DNA of 64,000 bases, from contig JAFYRI010000009.1 in assembly GCA_017559525.1 (NCBI GenBank), forward strand, positions 90,858 to 154,857, read 5' to 3'. Origin of the DNA: Alphaproteobacteria bacterium. GTDB lineage: Bacteria; Pseudomonadota; Alphaproteobacteria; CAAHEQ01; UBA3637. The notes under the pieces were generated by a model that saw only the letters and a list, made by a program, of their open reading frames with translations, made no database searches and was not told the origin of the DNA. This document shows, in pieces, positions 27,001-35,502 of this stretch (the stretch's first letter is position 1; every line of letters starts with the position of its first letter). The translations under genes were made by a program, and so were the position numbers.

Positions 27001-27392
27001 TTTTTCTTTCCTTTGTTGTTAGAGGGGTGGCACTTATCGCAAATGCCATTGAAAGTCAGTGAATGGTTGTTAATTATAAAACCATCGACTGGGTTAATCT
27101 TATTAAAATGTTCGTTATAAGGAATTTCTATATCAAATAACTGGTGACATTCATCACAATGAAAGTGATAATGTTTATGTATTTGATAATCAAAATGGTC
27201 AGCTCCATTTGGTACACGAATGCGTAAAATATGACCGTCATCAGCTAATTTTGCTAAATTGCGATAAACGGTGGCTTTACTGATAGATGGATGAGATTTT
27301 GATACATAAGCATACACATCATCGGCGCAAGGATGATTGAGGTAATGTATTGCCTCGGTAATCAATGTCCTTTGAAATGTATTGCGTTTCAT
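26997..27392 (-). CDS. perR: Fur-family peroxide regulator (PerR-like)
   Basis: 131 residues. N-terminal winged helix ([39 protein letters not shown]), regulatory-metal motif [14 protein letters not shown], and C-terminal CDKCHPSNN giving a second Cys pair for structural zinc. The coupling with rubrerythrin is the common PerR target arrangement, so peroxide sensing is the likely role; iron-sensing Fur cannot be excluded. Its promoter and 7-1-7 operator at 27406-27455 imply autorepression. Confidence 0.88.
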   Translation of the reverse strand: MKRNTFQRTLITEAIHYLNHPCADDVYAYVSKSHPSISKATVYRNLAKLADDGHILRIRVPNGADHFDYQIHKHYHFHCDECHQLFDIEIPYNEHFNKINPVDGFIINNHSLTFNGICDKCHPSNNKGKKK

Positions 27393-27405
27393 AAAAACTC
27401 CTTAT

Positions 27406-27420
27406 TGATAATAATTATCA
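27406..27420 (-). promoter_or_regulatory. Fur/PerR 7-1-7 operator
   Basis: Perfect palindrome TGATAATAATTATCA, identical to the known Fur-family 7-1-7 consensus. It lies just downstream of the -10, over the expected transcript start of perR-rbr. Confidence 0.85.
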
Positions 27421-27426
27421 TTTAGG

Positions 27427-27455
27427 ATGATATCTTATTATTAAAAATACGTCAA
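27427..27455 (-). promoter_or_regulatory. perR-rbr promoter
   Basis: Minus strand TTGACG (27450-27455), 17-base spacer, TATCAT (27427-27432). Start of transcription would fall inside the operator. Confidence 0.75.
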
Positions 27456-27523
27456 GTACTTTTTTTGTTTTTTTGAAAAAAAATATTATATTATTAAAAT
27501 ATCAAGAAAATTTTAAATTTTTG

Positions 27524-27552
27524 TTGCATTTTTTTGTGAAAATAAATATAAT
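27524..27552 (+). promoter_or_regulatory. MATE transporter promoter
   Basis: TTGCAT (27524-27529), 17-base spacer, perfect TATAAT (27547-27552). Confidence 0.7.
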
Positions 27553-27577
27553 TTGCACTTAAAAAAAAGGTGTGATT

Positions 27578-28960
27578 ATGATTAAAGATATGAGATCGGG
27601 TAGTCCGATAAAATTAATTTTGTGGTTTTCTTTGCCGGTATTGTTGGGGAATTTATTTCAACAACTGTATTTAATGAGCGACTTATTACTGGTGGGACGC
27701 TTTTTGGGAATGCATTCGTTGGCTGCTGTCGGAACAATTATGCCTTTTTATGGTGTCTTGATTATGATGAGTTTTGGTTTTACCAGTGGTCTAAGTATTA
27801 TTGTTGCGCAGCGTTTAGGAGCAGAAGATTATAAAGGAATTGCTCGTTCATTTGCTGCTGGTATTATTTTGTCTTTTTTATTTTGTTTGTTTTTAATGAT
27901 GGTTTTGCCATTTGTTCCGTTGATGCTGGATTTAATGAATGTGCCAGTTGAAATTTTTTCCGATGCTGTTATTTTTATTAACACATTGTTGTATGGTTGT
28001 GTTGCAATGGTGTTTTATAACTATTTGGCAAACGTTTTACGTGCTTTGGGGGATAGTAAAACGCCGCTTTATTTTTTGATTTTTTCTTGCGTCTTCAATG
28101 TGTTGTTGAATGTGTGGTTTATTGTCGGTATGGGAATGGGTGTGCGCGGTTCGGCTTTGGGTAGTGTGATTTCTCAAATTACATCTGTTATTTTATGTTC
28201 GGGATTGATTTATTGGAAGTTTCCTATTTTGAAATTAACTAAACAAGATTTTTGTATTGCTTGGGATTGGTTGTATGCTCATTTGAGATTGGCTATCCCA
28301 ATGACGGTTCAATTTTCGGTTATTGGTTTGGGTGGTGTTATCATTCAAAGTGTTTGTAATACATTTGGAACTTCTGCGATTGCGGCTATGGCAGCGAGTA
28401 TTCGGATTGAACAGTTTATTGCTTTGCCTTTGTTTAGTGTTGGTGCAGCAATTGTAACCTTTTCAGCACAAAACTATGGTGCTAAAAAAATTAATCGTAT
28501 TCGTCAAGGTGTTTTTCAAACCTCTGTTTTTTCTTTGGTTCTCAGCTTTATTTTGCCGGTAGTTGTTTATATTTGGGGGGGAGAAATGGTTCAATTGTTT
28601 TTAGAGGAGGCTAATCAAGAAGTGATAGATTTGGCTCATAAATATTTAAAAATTACAACGATATTTTATTGTTTTTTGGGACAAATTTTTATTTTTCGTC
28701 AAACCTTACAAGGAATGGGTCACTCTATATTGCCAATGTTTTCTGGCTTTGTTGAGTTGTTTATGCGTGGTTTTACAGGCGTTGTTTTGGCATCGTCATA
28801 TGGCTATTTAGGATTGTGTTTTGCTAGCCCAGCCGCGTGGGTAGGAGGGTGTGTTATCTTAATTGGTGGATATGTATATGTTTTGCGTCACCAACATTAT
28901 CACAAAACAAAAAAAGAATGTTTAACGTGGTGGCCTAAAAGTTTACTTGTGCGTAAATAA
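27578..28960 (+). CDS. MATE-family efflux transporter
   Basis: 460 residues from the ATG at 27578; a GTG two codons earlier is possible. Twelve hydrophobic segments, with the family start IKLILWFSLPVLLGNLFQQLYLMSDLLLVGRFLG, an early ALGDSKTPLYFLI loop in the first half and the related RQTLQGMGHSILPMFSG in the second half. Exchanges cationic drugs or metabolites for Na+/H+ at the inner membrane. Stands alone with a consensus promoter; substrate cannot be told. Confidence 0.92.
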   Translation: MIKDMRSGSPIKLILWFSLPVLLGNLFQQLYLMSDLLLVGRFLGMHSLAAVGTIMPFYGVLIMMSFGFTSGLSIIVAQRLGAEDYKGIARSFAAGIILSFLFCLFLMMVLPFVPLMLDLMNVPVEIFSDAVIFINTLLYGCVAMVFYNYLANVLRALGDSKTPLYFLIFSCVFNVLLNVWFIVGMGMGVRGSALGSVISQITSVILCSGLIYWKFPILKLTKQDFCIAWDWLYAHLRLAIPMTVQFSVIGLGGVIIQSVCNTFGTSAIAAMAASIRIEQFIALPLFSVGAAIVTFSAQNYGAKKINRIRQGVFQTSVFSLVLSFILPVVVYIWGGEMVQLFLEEANQEVIDLAHKYLKITTIFYCFLGQIFIFRQTLQGMGHSILPMFSGFVELFMRGFTGVVLASSYGYLGLCFASPAAWVGGCVILIGGYVYVLRHQHYHKTKKECLTWWPKSLLVRK

Positions 28961-28963
28961 TCT

Positions 28964-29314
28964 TTAATCTATTCGTTGGTTAACTCGTTGAAATTGATGC
29001 GAAAATTCACGCCATTTTTTGAGAGGCATTTGTGTGATTGTGCGTTGTTCGTTATTAAACAATTGAGCGCTCATTTGAACTTCGGATCTGCATCCTGTTT
29101 GATTTGTGGCAACATATTCGGCTGTTTTGCGATAGCCGTCTGTATCAATAAAGTAAATCATACCATTTGGTATTTCGGCAGTTGCAATTAAATGACCAGT
29201 TTTATCACCCTCGTTAAACCATAAAATATCTTTATCTTTGAATTGGTTGTTAATATAAAACGCAGCACTGCTAATAATAGAAAAACACATTAATTTATGT
29301 AAAATATTGTCCAT
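28964..29314 (-). CDS. small anchored protein, paralogue of next gene
   Basis: 116 residues with a short hydrophobic N-terminus (LMCFSIISSAAFYI). Shares with the gene at 29332 the sequence FIDTDxxxKTAEYV.T..G and the ending QMPLxxWRxxSxxFxRV. So the two are tandem paralogues from a local duplication. Probable periplasmic or membrane-held domain; family not recognised. Confidence 0.7.
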   Translation of the reverse strand: MDNILHKLMCFSIISSAAFYINNQFKDKDILWFNEGDKTGHLIATAEIPNGMIYFIDTDGYRKTAEYVATNQTGCRSEVQMSAQLFNNEQRTITQMPLKKWREFSHQFQRVNQRID

Positions 29315-29331
29315 TTGAATTCCTTTATATA

Positions 29332-29676
29332 TTAATCATGAACGCGTTCAAATAAGATTGAATGTGAACGCCATCCGGCAAGAGGCATTTGAAAAGATGT
29401 TTTGTCTGTGTGATTTAAAATTTTAGCCTTTAATTGGATGTCTGATGTTTCACCAATTTCGGTTGTTAAAACATATTCGGCCGTTTTTAAATTTTTATCT
29501 GTATCAATAAAATAGTATGTTTTATCGTTTTCTGTTGTTGATTTGATTAATGTTCCGATGGTGCCTCTATTTTTTAACGAAAGACTTTCACGTTTGTCGC
29601 AACATTGAATTGTGATGCCGACAAGAGCACCTAAAAAAGCCAATGTACATAGACATCCAGTTGATTTTGAATCCAT
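29332..29676 (-). CDS. small anchored protein, paralogue of previous gene
   Basis: 114 residues from ATG 29676 (AAGGAG ahead; the upstream start at 29706 is less likely). N-terminal hydrophobic segment with Cys residues (CLCTLAFLGALVGITIQCC), then the shared domain FIDTDKNLKTAEYVLTTEIG and QMPLAGWRSHSILFERVHD. Upstream member of the paralogue pair, 17 bases from the second. Not recognised. Confidence 0.7.
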   Translation of the reverse strand: MDSKSTGCLCTLAFLGALVGITIQCCDKRESLSLKNRGTIGTLIKSTTENDKTYYFIDTDKNLKTAEYVLTTEIGETSDIQLKAKILNHTDKTSFQMPLAGWRSHSILFERVHD

Positions 29677-29754
29677 AATATTCTCCTTAGTTTTTGTTTG
29701 GCGCATTATAGTAAAAAAAACTGTTTATTGTCAAGTTTTTTTATAAAAAATATC

Positions 29755-29783
29755 TTGCAATTTGATTGGATGGTGTGTATAAT
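29755..29783 (+). promoter_or_regulatory. tRNA-Lys promoter
   Basis: TTGCAA (29755-29760), 17-base spacer, perfect TATAAT (29778-29783); tRNA begins 13 bases on. Confidence 0.8.
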
Positions 29784-29795
29784 GTTTCTTAATTG

Positions 29796-29871
<76 letters not shown>

Positions 29872-29880
29872 TTTATAAAA

Positions 29881-29907
29881 AGAGGATGTTTCTATCCTCT
29901 TTTTTTT
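29881..29907 (+). terminator. tRNA-Lys terminator
   Basis: AGAGGAT, short loop, ATCCTCT followed by an 8-T run. Confidence 0.85.
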
Positions 29908-30220
29908 GTGCCTTGATGAGGCCTCAAAAGCCCAGTGTTTGCGGGGTTTGTGAGATTCGGTATTTCATTTATGATGTGAGCACATAAACCACCGCCAAGA
30001 GATTTTTTATTAAAATCACGAAAAATAGATACTTTTGGATTGACCTCGTCCAAAACAAAAAACGCCTATTTTAGGTGCTTTTCTTACCACCCAACCTCGC
30101 ACCCTATATCCATCACCAGACTACAGTTGCGAACCACAGGCCACTTGGGGTAATGACATCTTGTATCAAAAATCTGATAGTTTGAATTTTACGTTGTTTT
30201 ATTTGGTATACTTCTTTAAA
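29908..30220. other. gene-free stretch after tRNA-Lys
   Basis: About 310 bases with no supported ORF on either strand. A weak hairpin near 30057-30085 (GCCTA / TAGGTGC) is the only structure. No copy of the tRNA 3' end was seen here. May be remains of an integrated element. Confidence 0.4.
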
Positions 30221-30862
30221 TTATTTTAAGCAATTAATCTCATTTTGAAGGTTTTCCAAAAATTGACCTGCATGAGCGCCATCCATTTGAGTATGATGAA
30301 ATTGAAAAAATATAGGAAGATAGTATCTAAATAGTTTTTTACGATATTTTCCCCAAATGATAAACGGATTATTGAAAATCCCGCTATTCATTCCGACAGC
30401 TCCATCAATCTCTGTGTTAATAATGGCAGATGTGCCTATAACCATACTATTTTCTGATAAATCTCTATCTTGGCAAGTTTCAGCAACTTCTTTTGTAGAT
30501 TTCAAATATTCTTGATTAAATGCATCCAGATTATCTGCATATAATATATCGCAAGAACTAACTTCATTTTCTTTATTTTTAACAATAGTGTTAATAGCAA
30601 TAGTATCATATTGCATAAGCTGATTGCCAACAGGAAGTATATAAAATTCCTTTATACTAACAGCTGCTTTACCGATACAATAATCTAATAACATATTAAA
30701 TTTTAGCTTTTTCTTCTTTGAAGTTTTAACAAGATTGGAAACATTCAATGTCTTGAAGAATGTTACCATCGGATTTGGGGCTTTCATCCAAAGTTCAAAA
30801 GCTTTTGCTCGACTTGTTTCTTTATAATTAACTTCTCTTGCCATTGTTTTTGCTTCTTCCAT
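30221..30862 (-). CDS. chloramphenicol acetyltransferase-like protein
   Basis: 213 residues, the usual CAT size. Catalytic signature HHTQMDGAHAGQFLENLQ near the C-terminus (HHxxxDG, with the general-base His), and the family start SRAKAFELWMKAPNPMV is similar to type-A CAT. The substrate may be chloramphenicol, or a related acceptor (virginiamycin-type CatB differ in fold). Two ATGs (30862, 30844) are possible; neither has a clear ribosome site. Stands alone and is flanked by a broken gene, so acquisition is likely. Confidence 0.8.
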   Translation of the reverse strand: MEEAKTMAREVNYKETSRAKAFELWMKAPNPMVTFFKTLNVSNLVKTSKKKKLKFNMLLDYCIGKAAVSIKEFYILPVGNQLMQYDTIAINTIVKNKENEVSSCDILYADNLDAFNQEYLKSTKEVAETCQDRDLSENSMVIGTSAIINTEIDGAVGMNSGIFNNPFIIWGKYRKKLFRYYLPIFFQFHHTQMDGAHAGQFLENLQNEINCLK

Positions 30863-31033
30863 ATTAAGTTAATGCTCAATTTATAATCTTAACAGCATTA
30901 ATTTTATATTATTTTGCGGTAGTTTATCCGAAAGTTTTATAAATTACAAGGTTCTAGCACTATTTTTTCTTAAATCTACTGGACTTCCTCTTTTTTCCAA
31001 GCATTCATTGTCTTGAAACGAAAGGAGTTCATT

Positions 31034-31391
31034 ATGGAAACAGTTAAAGTTTATATGGTGCGAAAGTCTTCGGATTTTGAGGAAGTAAAAACCTTATGCA
31101 AAAAATATGCGCATGAAGCCGAAGAAGTCTTAATTGAAGAAACAATCAATCTTCCTCTGGTTTGGTATAACGCACTTTGACAACGTCCACTGGATAATTA
31201 CATTTTCTTATCTGGCAAAGGCGGTTATGATGATACAGGTCACCGCAAAGTAGTTGCTATAAAATGTCCTAACAGGCCAACGCTTTATGTAGATCCATCC
31301 GGTTCAAGCTATTGCCGATACATGGGAGTGGGAAATGAAGACTTATGATGAGATAATGCCTAACCGCAAAATCAGTATATCGATGTTTTAA
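31034..31391 (+). pseudogene. broken small gene with internal stop and frameshift
   Basis: Good ribosome site (AAGGAG) and ATG at 31034, then 48 codons (ETVKVYMVRKSSDFEEVKTL...) to a TGA at 31178. The same frame goes on as RPLDNYIFLSGKGGYDDTGHRKVVAIKCP, and the end (DTWEWEMKTYDEIMPNRK) lies in the next frame. One CGA-to-TGA change and one frameshift would explain this. Family not recognised. TGA is a normal stop elsewhere in the window (perR). Confidence 0.65.
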
Positions 31392-31488
31392 TGTTTATAA
31401 AATTAAGTAATATTAAAAAATCTATTTTAATCTATTGATATTATATTTTAATTGTGAAATACTAATTATATAGAATATGAGGTTAGAA

Positions 31489-32472
31489 ATGAATAAAATC
31501 GAAAATTATTATAATTTAGACTTTTTGAAAATTATTTTTACAATCATTATTCTTTTATACCATTTTATCCGGAAAATGGGGTTTTGGTGTGAAGGTGCTT
31601 ATGCTATTGATTTATTTTTTATTATTTCTGGTTTTTTATGTATTGTAACGTTTAATAAAACTCTGACTGTTATTGATTTTATAAAAAAAAGATATTATTC
31701 ATTTGTTCCTTTTTTAATATGGGGTATTTTAACACTTCTTTTCTTTAAAGAATTTTCAATTGAAAAGATTTTAAATAATATTATTTTAACGCCAGTATGG
31801 AACTATGATTTATTTGTTTCGGTTGCATGGTATTTGAATGTTTTGTTTTGGTTGTCTTTATGTTTATTTTATTTAAACAAGATAATGAAAAAGGAATATA
31901 TTACTTGGATTGTTTCTTTATCTGTTTTTATTTCAATGAGTTTAATGATAGCACATGATCAATGGTTAGTATGGCCCAAAATAGGCTTTTTGAATGGTGG
32001 TTGGTTTTTGGGAATTATGGGAATGGGTGTGGGATATTTATTCTCATTAATCCCTCAACAACATAATAATCAAAGTAGTTATAGATATTTGTTGTATACA
32101 GTTCTTGAGGCCTTCTTTTTGTGTTATACGGTGGGGTGTATGTTTATTAAATCTTGGTATATATCACCTTATTTTATTTTTATATCATCTTGTATTTTAT
32201 TTTTTCTTTTCTTGCAAAAAAAGGGAGGTATATCTCAACTTACGGACATTCCATTTTTTATGAAATTAAGAAAGTTTATTTTGCCTACATATTTATTGCA
32301 ACAAGTTCCTATAGAGCTTTTTTATATTTTATTAAATAAGAATCGATCATTATTTATGAGCTACCCTTATTTAACCATTATCGTGACAACAATTGCTATT
32401 ATAGGATGGGGAGTGTGTAGTTATTATATAATTAAGTTCGCAAAATTCTTATTCTTTAAGATGCAAAGATAA
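31489..32472 (+). CDS. membrane acyltransferase (acyltransferase family 3)
   Basis: 327 residues from ATG 31489 (GAGG 5 bases ahead; 31477 is an alternative). About ten hydrophobic segments. Start pattern NLDFLKIIFTIIILLYHFIRK has the conserved His in TM1, then AIDLFFIISGFLCIVTFNK, both marks of the family that O-acylates surface polysaccharides or lipids. Very AT-rich with a different look from neighbours. Likely an acquired cell-surface modification gene. Confidence 0.82.
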   Translation: MNKIENYYNLDFLKIIFTIIILLYHFIRKMGFWCEGAYAIDLFFIISGFLCIVTFNKTLTVIDFIKKRYYSFVPFLIWGILTLLFFKEFSIEKILNNIILTPVWNYDLFVSVAWYLNVLFWLSLCLFYLNKIMKKEYITWIVSLSVFISMSLMIAHDQWLVWPKIGFLNGGWFLGIMGMGVGYLFSLIPQQHNNQSSYRYLLYTVLEAFFLCYTVGCMFIKSWYISPYFIFISSCILFFLFLQKKGGISQLTDIPFFMKLRKFILPTYLLQQVPIELFYILLNKNRSLFMSYPYLTIIVTTIAIIGWGVCSYYIIKFAKFLFFKMQR

Positions 32473-32559
32473 TATGGTTATTAATTGCCCATTCAAATAA
32501 TTTAAAGATATTTTTGCAAAATATGGATTGGAACTTTTCTCAATAGCTAGTTTCGCAAC

Positions 32560-32979
32560 CTATCTCGACAATAATGACAAAGTGAGATTATCTTGTTCGC
32601 CATTATAAAAGACATTTAATACTGTATTAAAGATATCATTTGGCGAAACAATATCAAATAAGGTCATAGAAGATTTTAGTTTTAAGGCATCGATACCACC
32701 TAAAATATCTTCAATCGATTTATCTGAATGTTCCAATAAAGTTGTTAATATTTCTTTTAACCTTGCGCCCAATACAGGATGAAACAAATACTCTTTTGCT
32801 TCTTCCAAACAATGAATCCCATAAAATTTGGAGTTATAACTATAACCTAAATCTTCATGTTGAGGAAAAATATACCATATCCAATGAGATTGCTTATAAC
32901 CATCTTTTATTTCATTTAAGGCTGTTTTATACATATTTTGTTGTGCTTCGATAAAGCGATTTAAGTTATAATTATCCAT
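32560..32979 (-). CDS. DUF1810 family protein
   Basis: 139 residues. Family pattern: NLNRFIEAQQ start, then GYKQSHWIWYIFPQ and LGYSYNSKFYGI, LFHPVLGARLKEI. Cytoplasmic protein of unknown activity, often located near phosphatase or nucleotide-processing genes. Overlaps the phosphatase gene downstream in its own start region by 8 bases, so both are one unit. Confidence 0.88.
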   Translation of the reverse strand: MDNYNLNRFIEAQQNMYKTALNEIKDGYKQSHWIWYIFPQHEDLGYSYNSKFYGIHCLEEAKEYLFHPVLGARLKEILTTLLEHSDKSIEDILGGIDALKLKSSMTLFDIVSPNDIFNTVLNVFYNGEQDNLTLSLLSR

Positions 32980-33445
32980 TTTCGCTCTTATCTTTCAAAT
33001 ACTTCAAAAATGCATCACAGCCTTCAACAATATCCCAGTAAGTCTCATCAAAGTTGCCAGTGTACCAAGGGTCTTTGATATTGCGGGGCTTATTTGCAAA
33101 ATCTAGTAAGCGGTAGATTTTATTGTCTGTATCCTCGCCAACGATAGATTTGATGTCTTCTATATTGCTATCGTCCATCGCTAAGATATAATCATAATAC
33201 GCATAATCGCTAGGCCTAATACGACGAGAATAATGCTCTTCAAACGGCACATGCATAGCGGTTAGTATTTCCCTTGTGCCATAGTGAATACCGGCATGAT
33301 ACATCTCATTATAACCTTCCGTGGTGGCAGAATCAATTTCAAACTTATCGGTTAGACCTCTTTCTTCTATCATTTGCTTAAATACAAACTGAGCCATCGG
33401 CGACCGACAAATATTTCCCAAACATACGAATAAAACTTTAATCAT
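32972..33445 (-). CDS. low-molecular-weight protein tyrosine phosphatase
   Basis: 157 residues. P-loop CLGNICRS at residues 8-15 with the nucleophile Cys, and the acid DPWYTGNFDETY near 125 with the DPW general acid. Dephosphorylates phosphotyrosine, commonly controlling capsule synthesis with a BY kinase; no such kinase is seen here. Followed by the DUF1810 gene. Confidence 0.93.
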   Translation of the reverse strand: MIKVLFVCLGNICRSPMAQFVFKQMIEERGLTDKFEIDSATTEGYNEMYHAGIHYGTREILTAMHVPFEEHYSRRIRPSDYAYYDYILAMDDSNIEDIKSIVGEDTDNKIYRLLDFANKPRNIKDPWYTGNFDETYWDIVEGCDAFLKYLKDKSENG

Positions 33446-33493
33446 TTTTCTTTAATAAATCCTTTGTTCATTAATATTTAGAATCAATATATT

Positions 33494-34429
33494 TTAATCC
33501 TTTTCATACCACTGCATAAAGATTTTGGCAAAAATATCTTTAAAATTTTCCGGATGTATTTTGATTTGTTCTACAAGTTCATCAATGGTGAATTCTTTGA
33601 TTTCAGCTACTTCTTTTGTATCAAAAACGATGGGATCATCTGATACAACCTTAAAGACATGATGAAACGCTCTGGGTTTGCCTTCTCTTAGTGTATAATC
33701 ACTGCCAACAAATTCACTATGAGAGGCGACGACTCCCATTTCTTCGGCTAGTTCTCGCAAAGCCGCTTGTTCATAATTTTCCCCCGCATCAACATGACCG
33801 GCGGCAGAATAACTCCATTTGCCCGCATCAACTTTTTTGGTAAATGCAACTTTTTGCAAAATAATGTTGCCCTTGGAGTTAAATAAAAATACACCGCTAA
33901 TCATTGGATATCGGTTTAGGGGACGGGCTTCTTTGCGTATACAAACATCCATTGGATAATCCTGTTCATTGGCTAAACAAATAACCTCTTTACCACAGCC
34001 GATTAATACAAACGGCGTTGCATTTTTGCAAGACAAAGTATCAATGTTTACCCATTCTGCTCCATTGGAATCCAATCCATCGCCTTGAGGCGTTGGTTCA
34101 CCCGATACTTCAATATTAAATAAAACACCAGTGTGTTGCAAGCAGCCTTTCTCACCACTGGCTTTGGTAAAGGCAGAAAAGAAAATCGTTTTTTTGCCGA
34201 TCAATGTATGGGAAATAACATCACAATTCGTTTCTTCTTTAATTTCACGAATAACGGTTTGTTCGGGTGTTTCTCCTGCTTCTGGAGAGCCACCTGGTAA
34301 GTCATATAATCCGGTATAAGGACCTCGGGCTTTGCGAATGACTAATATCTGATTATTATAGCGAATAATGCCGTAAATACCGAAATGCGAACGAGTTACG
34401 AATGGATGTAAAAAAGAAGTGTGAGTCAT
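33494..34429 (-). CDS. tandem double-Nudix hydrolase
   Basis: 311 residues with two Nudix boxes: GGSPEAGETPEQTVIREIKEETN (residues ~50-72) and GHVDAGENYEQAALRELAEEMG (~215-236), each keeping the G-x5-E-x7-REUxEE core. The second domain resembles the isopentenyl-diphosphate/YfcD-type Nudix with following AFHHVF. A linker with Cys and several charged residues joins them. Both domains look active, so it may process two nucleotide diphosphates in one chain. 48 bp from the phosphatase gene. Confidence 0.88.
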   Translation of the reverse strand: MTHTSFLHPFVTRSHFGIYGIIRYNNQILVIRKARGPYTGLYDLPGGSPEAGETPEQTVIREIKEETNCDVISHTLIGKKTIFFSAFTKASGEKGCLQHTGVLFNIEVSGEPTPQGDGLDSNGAEWVNIDTLSCKNATPFVLIGCGKEVICLANEQDYPMDVCIRKEARPLNRYPMISGVFLFNSKGNIILQKVAFTKKVDAGKWSYSAAGHVDAGENYEQAALRELAEEMGVVASHSEFVGSDYTLREGKPRAFHHVFKVVSDDPIVFDTKEVAEIKEFTIDELVEQIKIHPENFKDIFAKIFMQWYEKD

Positions 34430-34528
34430 TGTGTCCTCTATGTGATTAAGTATTTTAAGTGGATTTTATAATATAACTTATTAAAAATCAATGTTTTTTG
34501 TTGTTTTTTATAAATGATAATCCCTGTA

Positions 34529-34557
34529 TTGAAAAAAATAACAGAATATGCTATGAA
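34529..34557 (+). promoter_or_regulatory. TSCPD gene promoter
   Basis: TTGAAA (34529-34534), 17-base spacer, TATGAA (34552-34557), 30 bases before the ATG. Confidence 0.5.
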
Positions 34558-34586
34558 ATATTAAAACAAAAAAATGGAGTATAAAA

Positions 34587-34838
34587 ATGAATTTTTCTTA
34601 TAAAACGCAAGGTGTTTGTACAAAACTTATTAATTTTGATATTACAGACGGAAAAATATATAATGTTCAATTTATGGGCGGTTGCATGGGCAATTTGTGT
34701 GCAATTTCTAAACTAATTGAAGGAAAAGATGCCAAAACGGTAGCCGATATTTTACGCGGTAATGATTGTGGTGGAAAGGGAACGTCTTGTGCAGATCAAT
34801 TAGCACGTGCAATTGATTTAGCCTTGGAGGCAAAATAA
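34587..34838 (+). CDS. TSCPD-domain protein (TIGR03905-like)
   Basis: 83 residues. Motif set of the family: GVCTKLINFDI, MGGCMGNLCAISKLIEGKD, NDCGGKGTSCADQLARAI, with conserved Cys residues probably binding a metal. Small cytoplasmic protein of unknown role, often beside nucleotide reductase-type genes. A hairpin terminator follows at once. Confidence 0.85.
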   Translation: MNFSYKTQGVCTKLINFDITDGKIYNVQFMGGCMGNLCAISKLIEGKDAKTVADILRGNDCGGKGTSCADQLARAIDLALEAK

Positions 34839-34862
34839 AACCCCATCAACTATGATGAGGTT
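34839..34862. terminator. hairpin between convergent TSCPD and dps genes
   Basis: AACCCCATCA / TGATGAGGTT, nine of ten pairs, 4-base loop; bidirectional between convergent genes. Confidence 0.5.
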
Positions 34863-34880
34863 GGCTGAGGTATCCATTCT

Positions 34881-35369
34881 TTATTCTAAATGAGATTCCA
34901 TAAACCAAACGTATTTATCTAAATCTTCTATGGCAGCAGTTAAAATATCAATTGTTGCAGCATCTGCTAGGTTTGCATCAATGTCAGCTCTGATATTGTT
35001 AGCTGTTATAGCATATCGTTTAATTAGCTCACTTAAATGTTCGTTGACTTGAAAAATGTCTGTTGGATAAGTATCAAAAGATGTTTCATCAACGATAATT
35101 TCCGGTGTGCCTAAGGCTGTTCCACCCATTTGTACAACTCGTTCAGCAAATGTATCTGCATATTCTAATAGTTTATCATTAAATGGATCTAGCATTTCAT
35201 GAACGGCAATAAAATTGGTGCCACGCATATTCCAATGAGCTTGTTTAGTAATTAATGCTAAATTTAAAAAATCAGCCAGATATCTATTTAAAATACGAAT
35301 GCTTTCTTCTTGAACGATTATATCAAATTTTAAAGCTGTTTGTCTTGATAGTATATTTTTTGTTTTCAT
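34881..35369 (-). CDS. dps: Dps-like DNA-protection ferritin
   Basis: 162 residues, normal. Ferroxidase-site pattern of Dps: LALITKQAHWNMRG with the His, IAVHEMLDPFND, and EYADTFAERV. Strong ribosome site AGGAGG. Oxidises ferrous iron with peroxide and stores it, guarding DNA. Fits with the rubrerythrin/PerR system; its own promoter shows no clear Fur box to my reading. Confidence 0.92.
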   Translation of the reverse strand: MKTKNILSRQTALKFDIIVQEESIRILNRYLADFLNLALITKQAHWNMRGTNFIAVHEMLDPFNDKLLEYADTFAERVVQMGGTALGTPEIIVDETSFDTYPTDIFQVNEHLSELIKRYAITANNIRADIDANLADAATIDILTAAIEDLDKYVWFMESHLE

Positions 35370-35449
35370 GCTTATCCTCCTGTATGAATGCTTAATTTAT
35401 ATAAGTTGATGAGGAGGGTGAATAAATAGGGCAAAAGTCTGTTTTTTTA

Positions 35450-35478
35450 TTGCTATACAAGGAAAAAGAGAGTATAAG
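35450..35478 (+). promoter_or_regulatory. MFS transporter promoter
   Basis: TTGCTA (35450-35455), 17-base spacer, TATAAG (35473-35478), 24 bases before the ATG. Confidence 0.6.
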
Positions 35479-35502
35479 CATTCAATAAAATAGGAGAATA
35501 CA

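Noticed and set aside
31034..31180. TGA read as an amino acid (alternative code)
   Set aside because: TGA serves as an ordinary stop for perR, the portal and others; the gene also has a frameshift, so decay is the simpler account.
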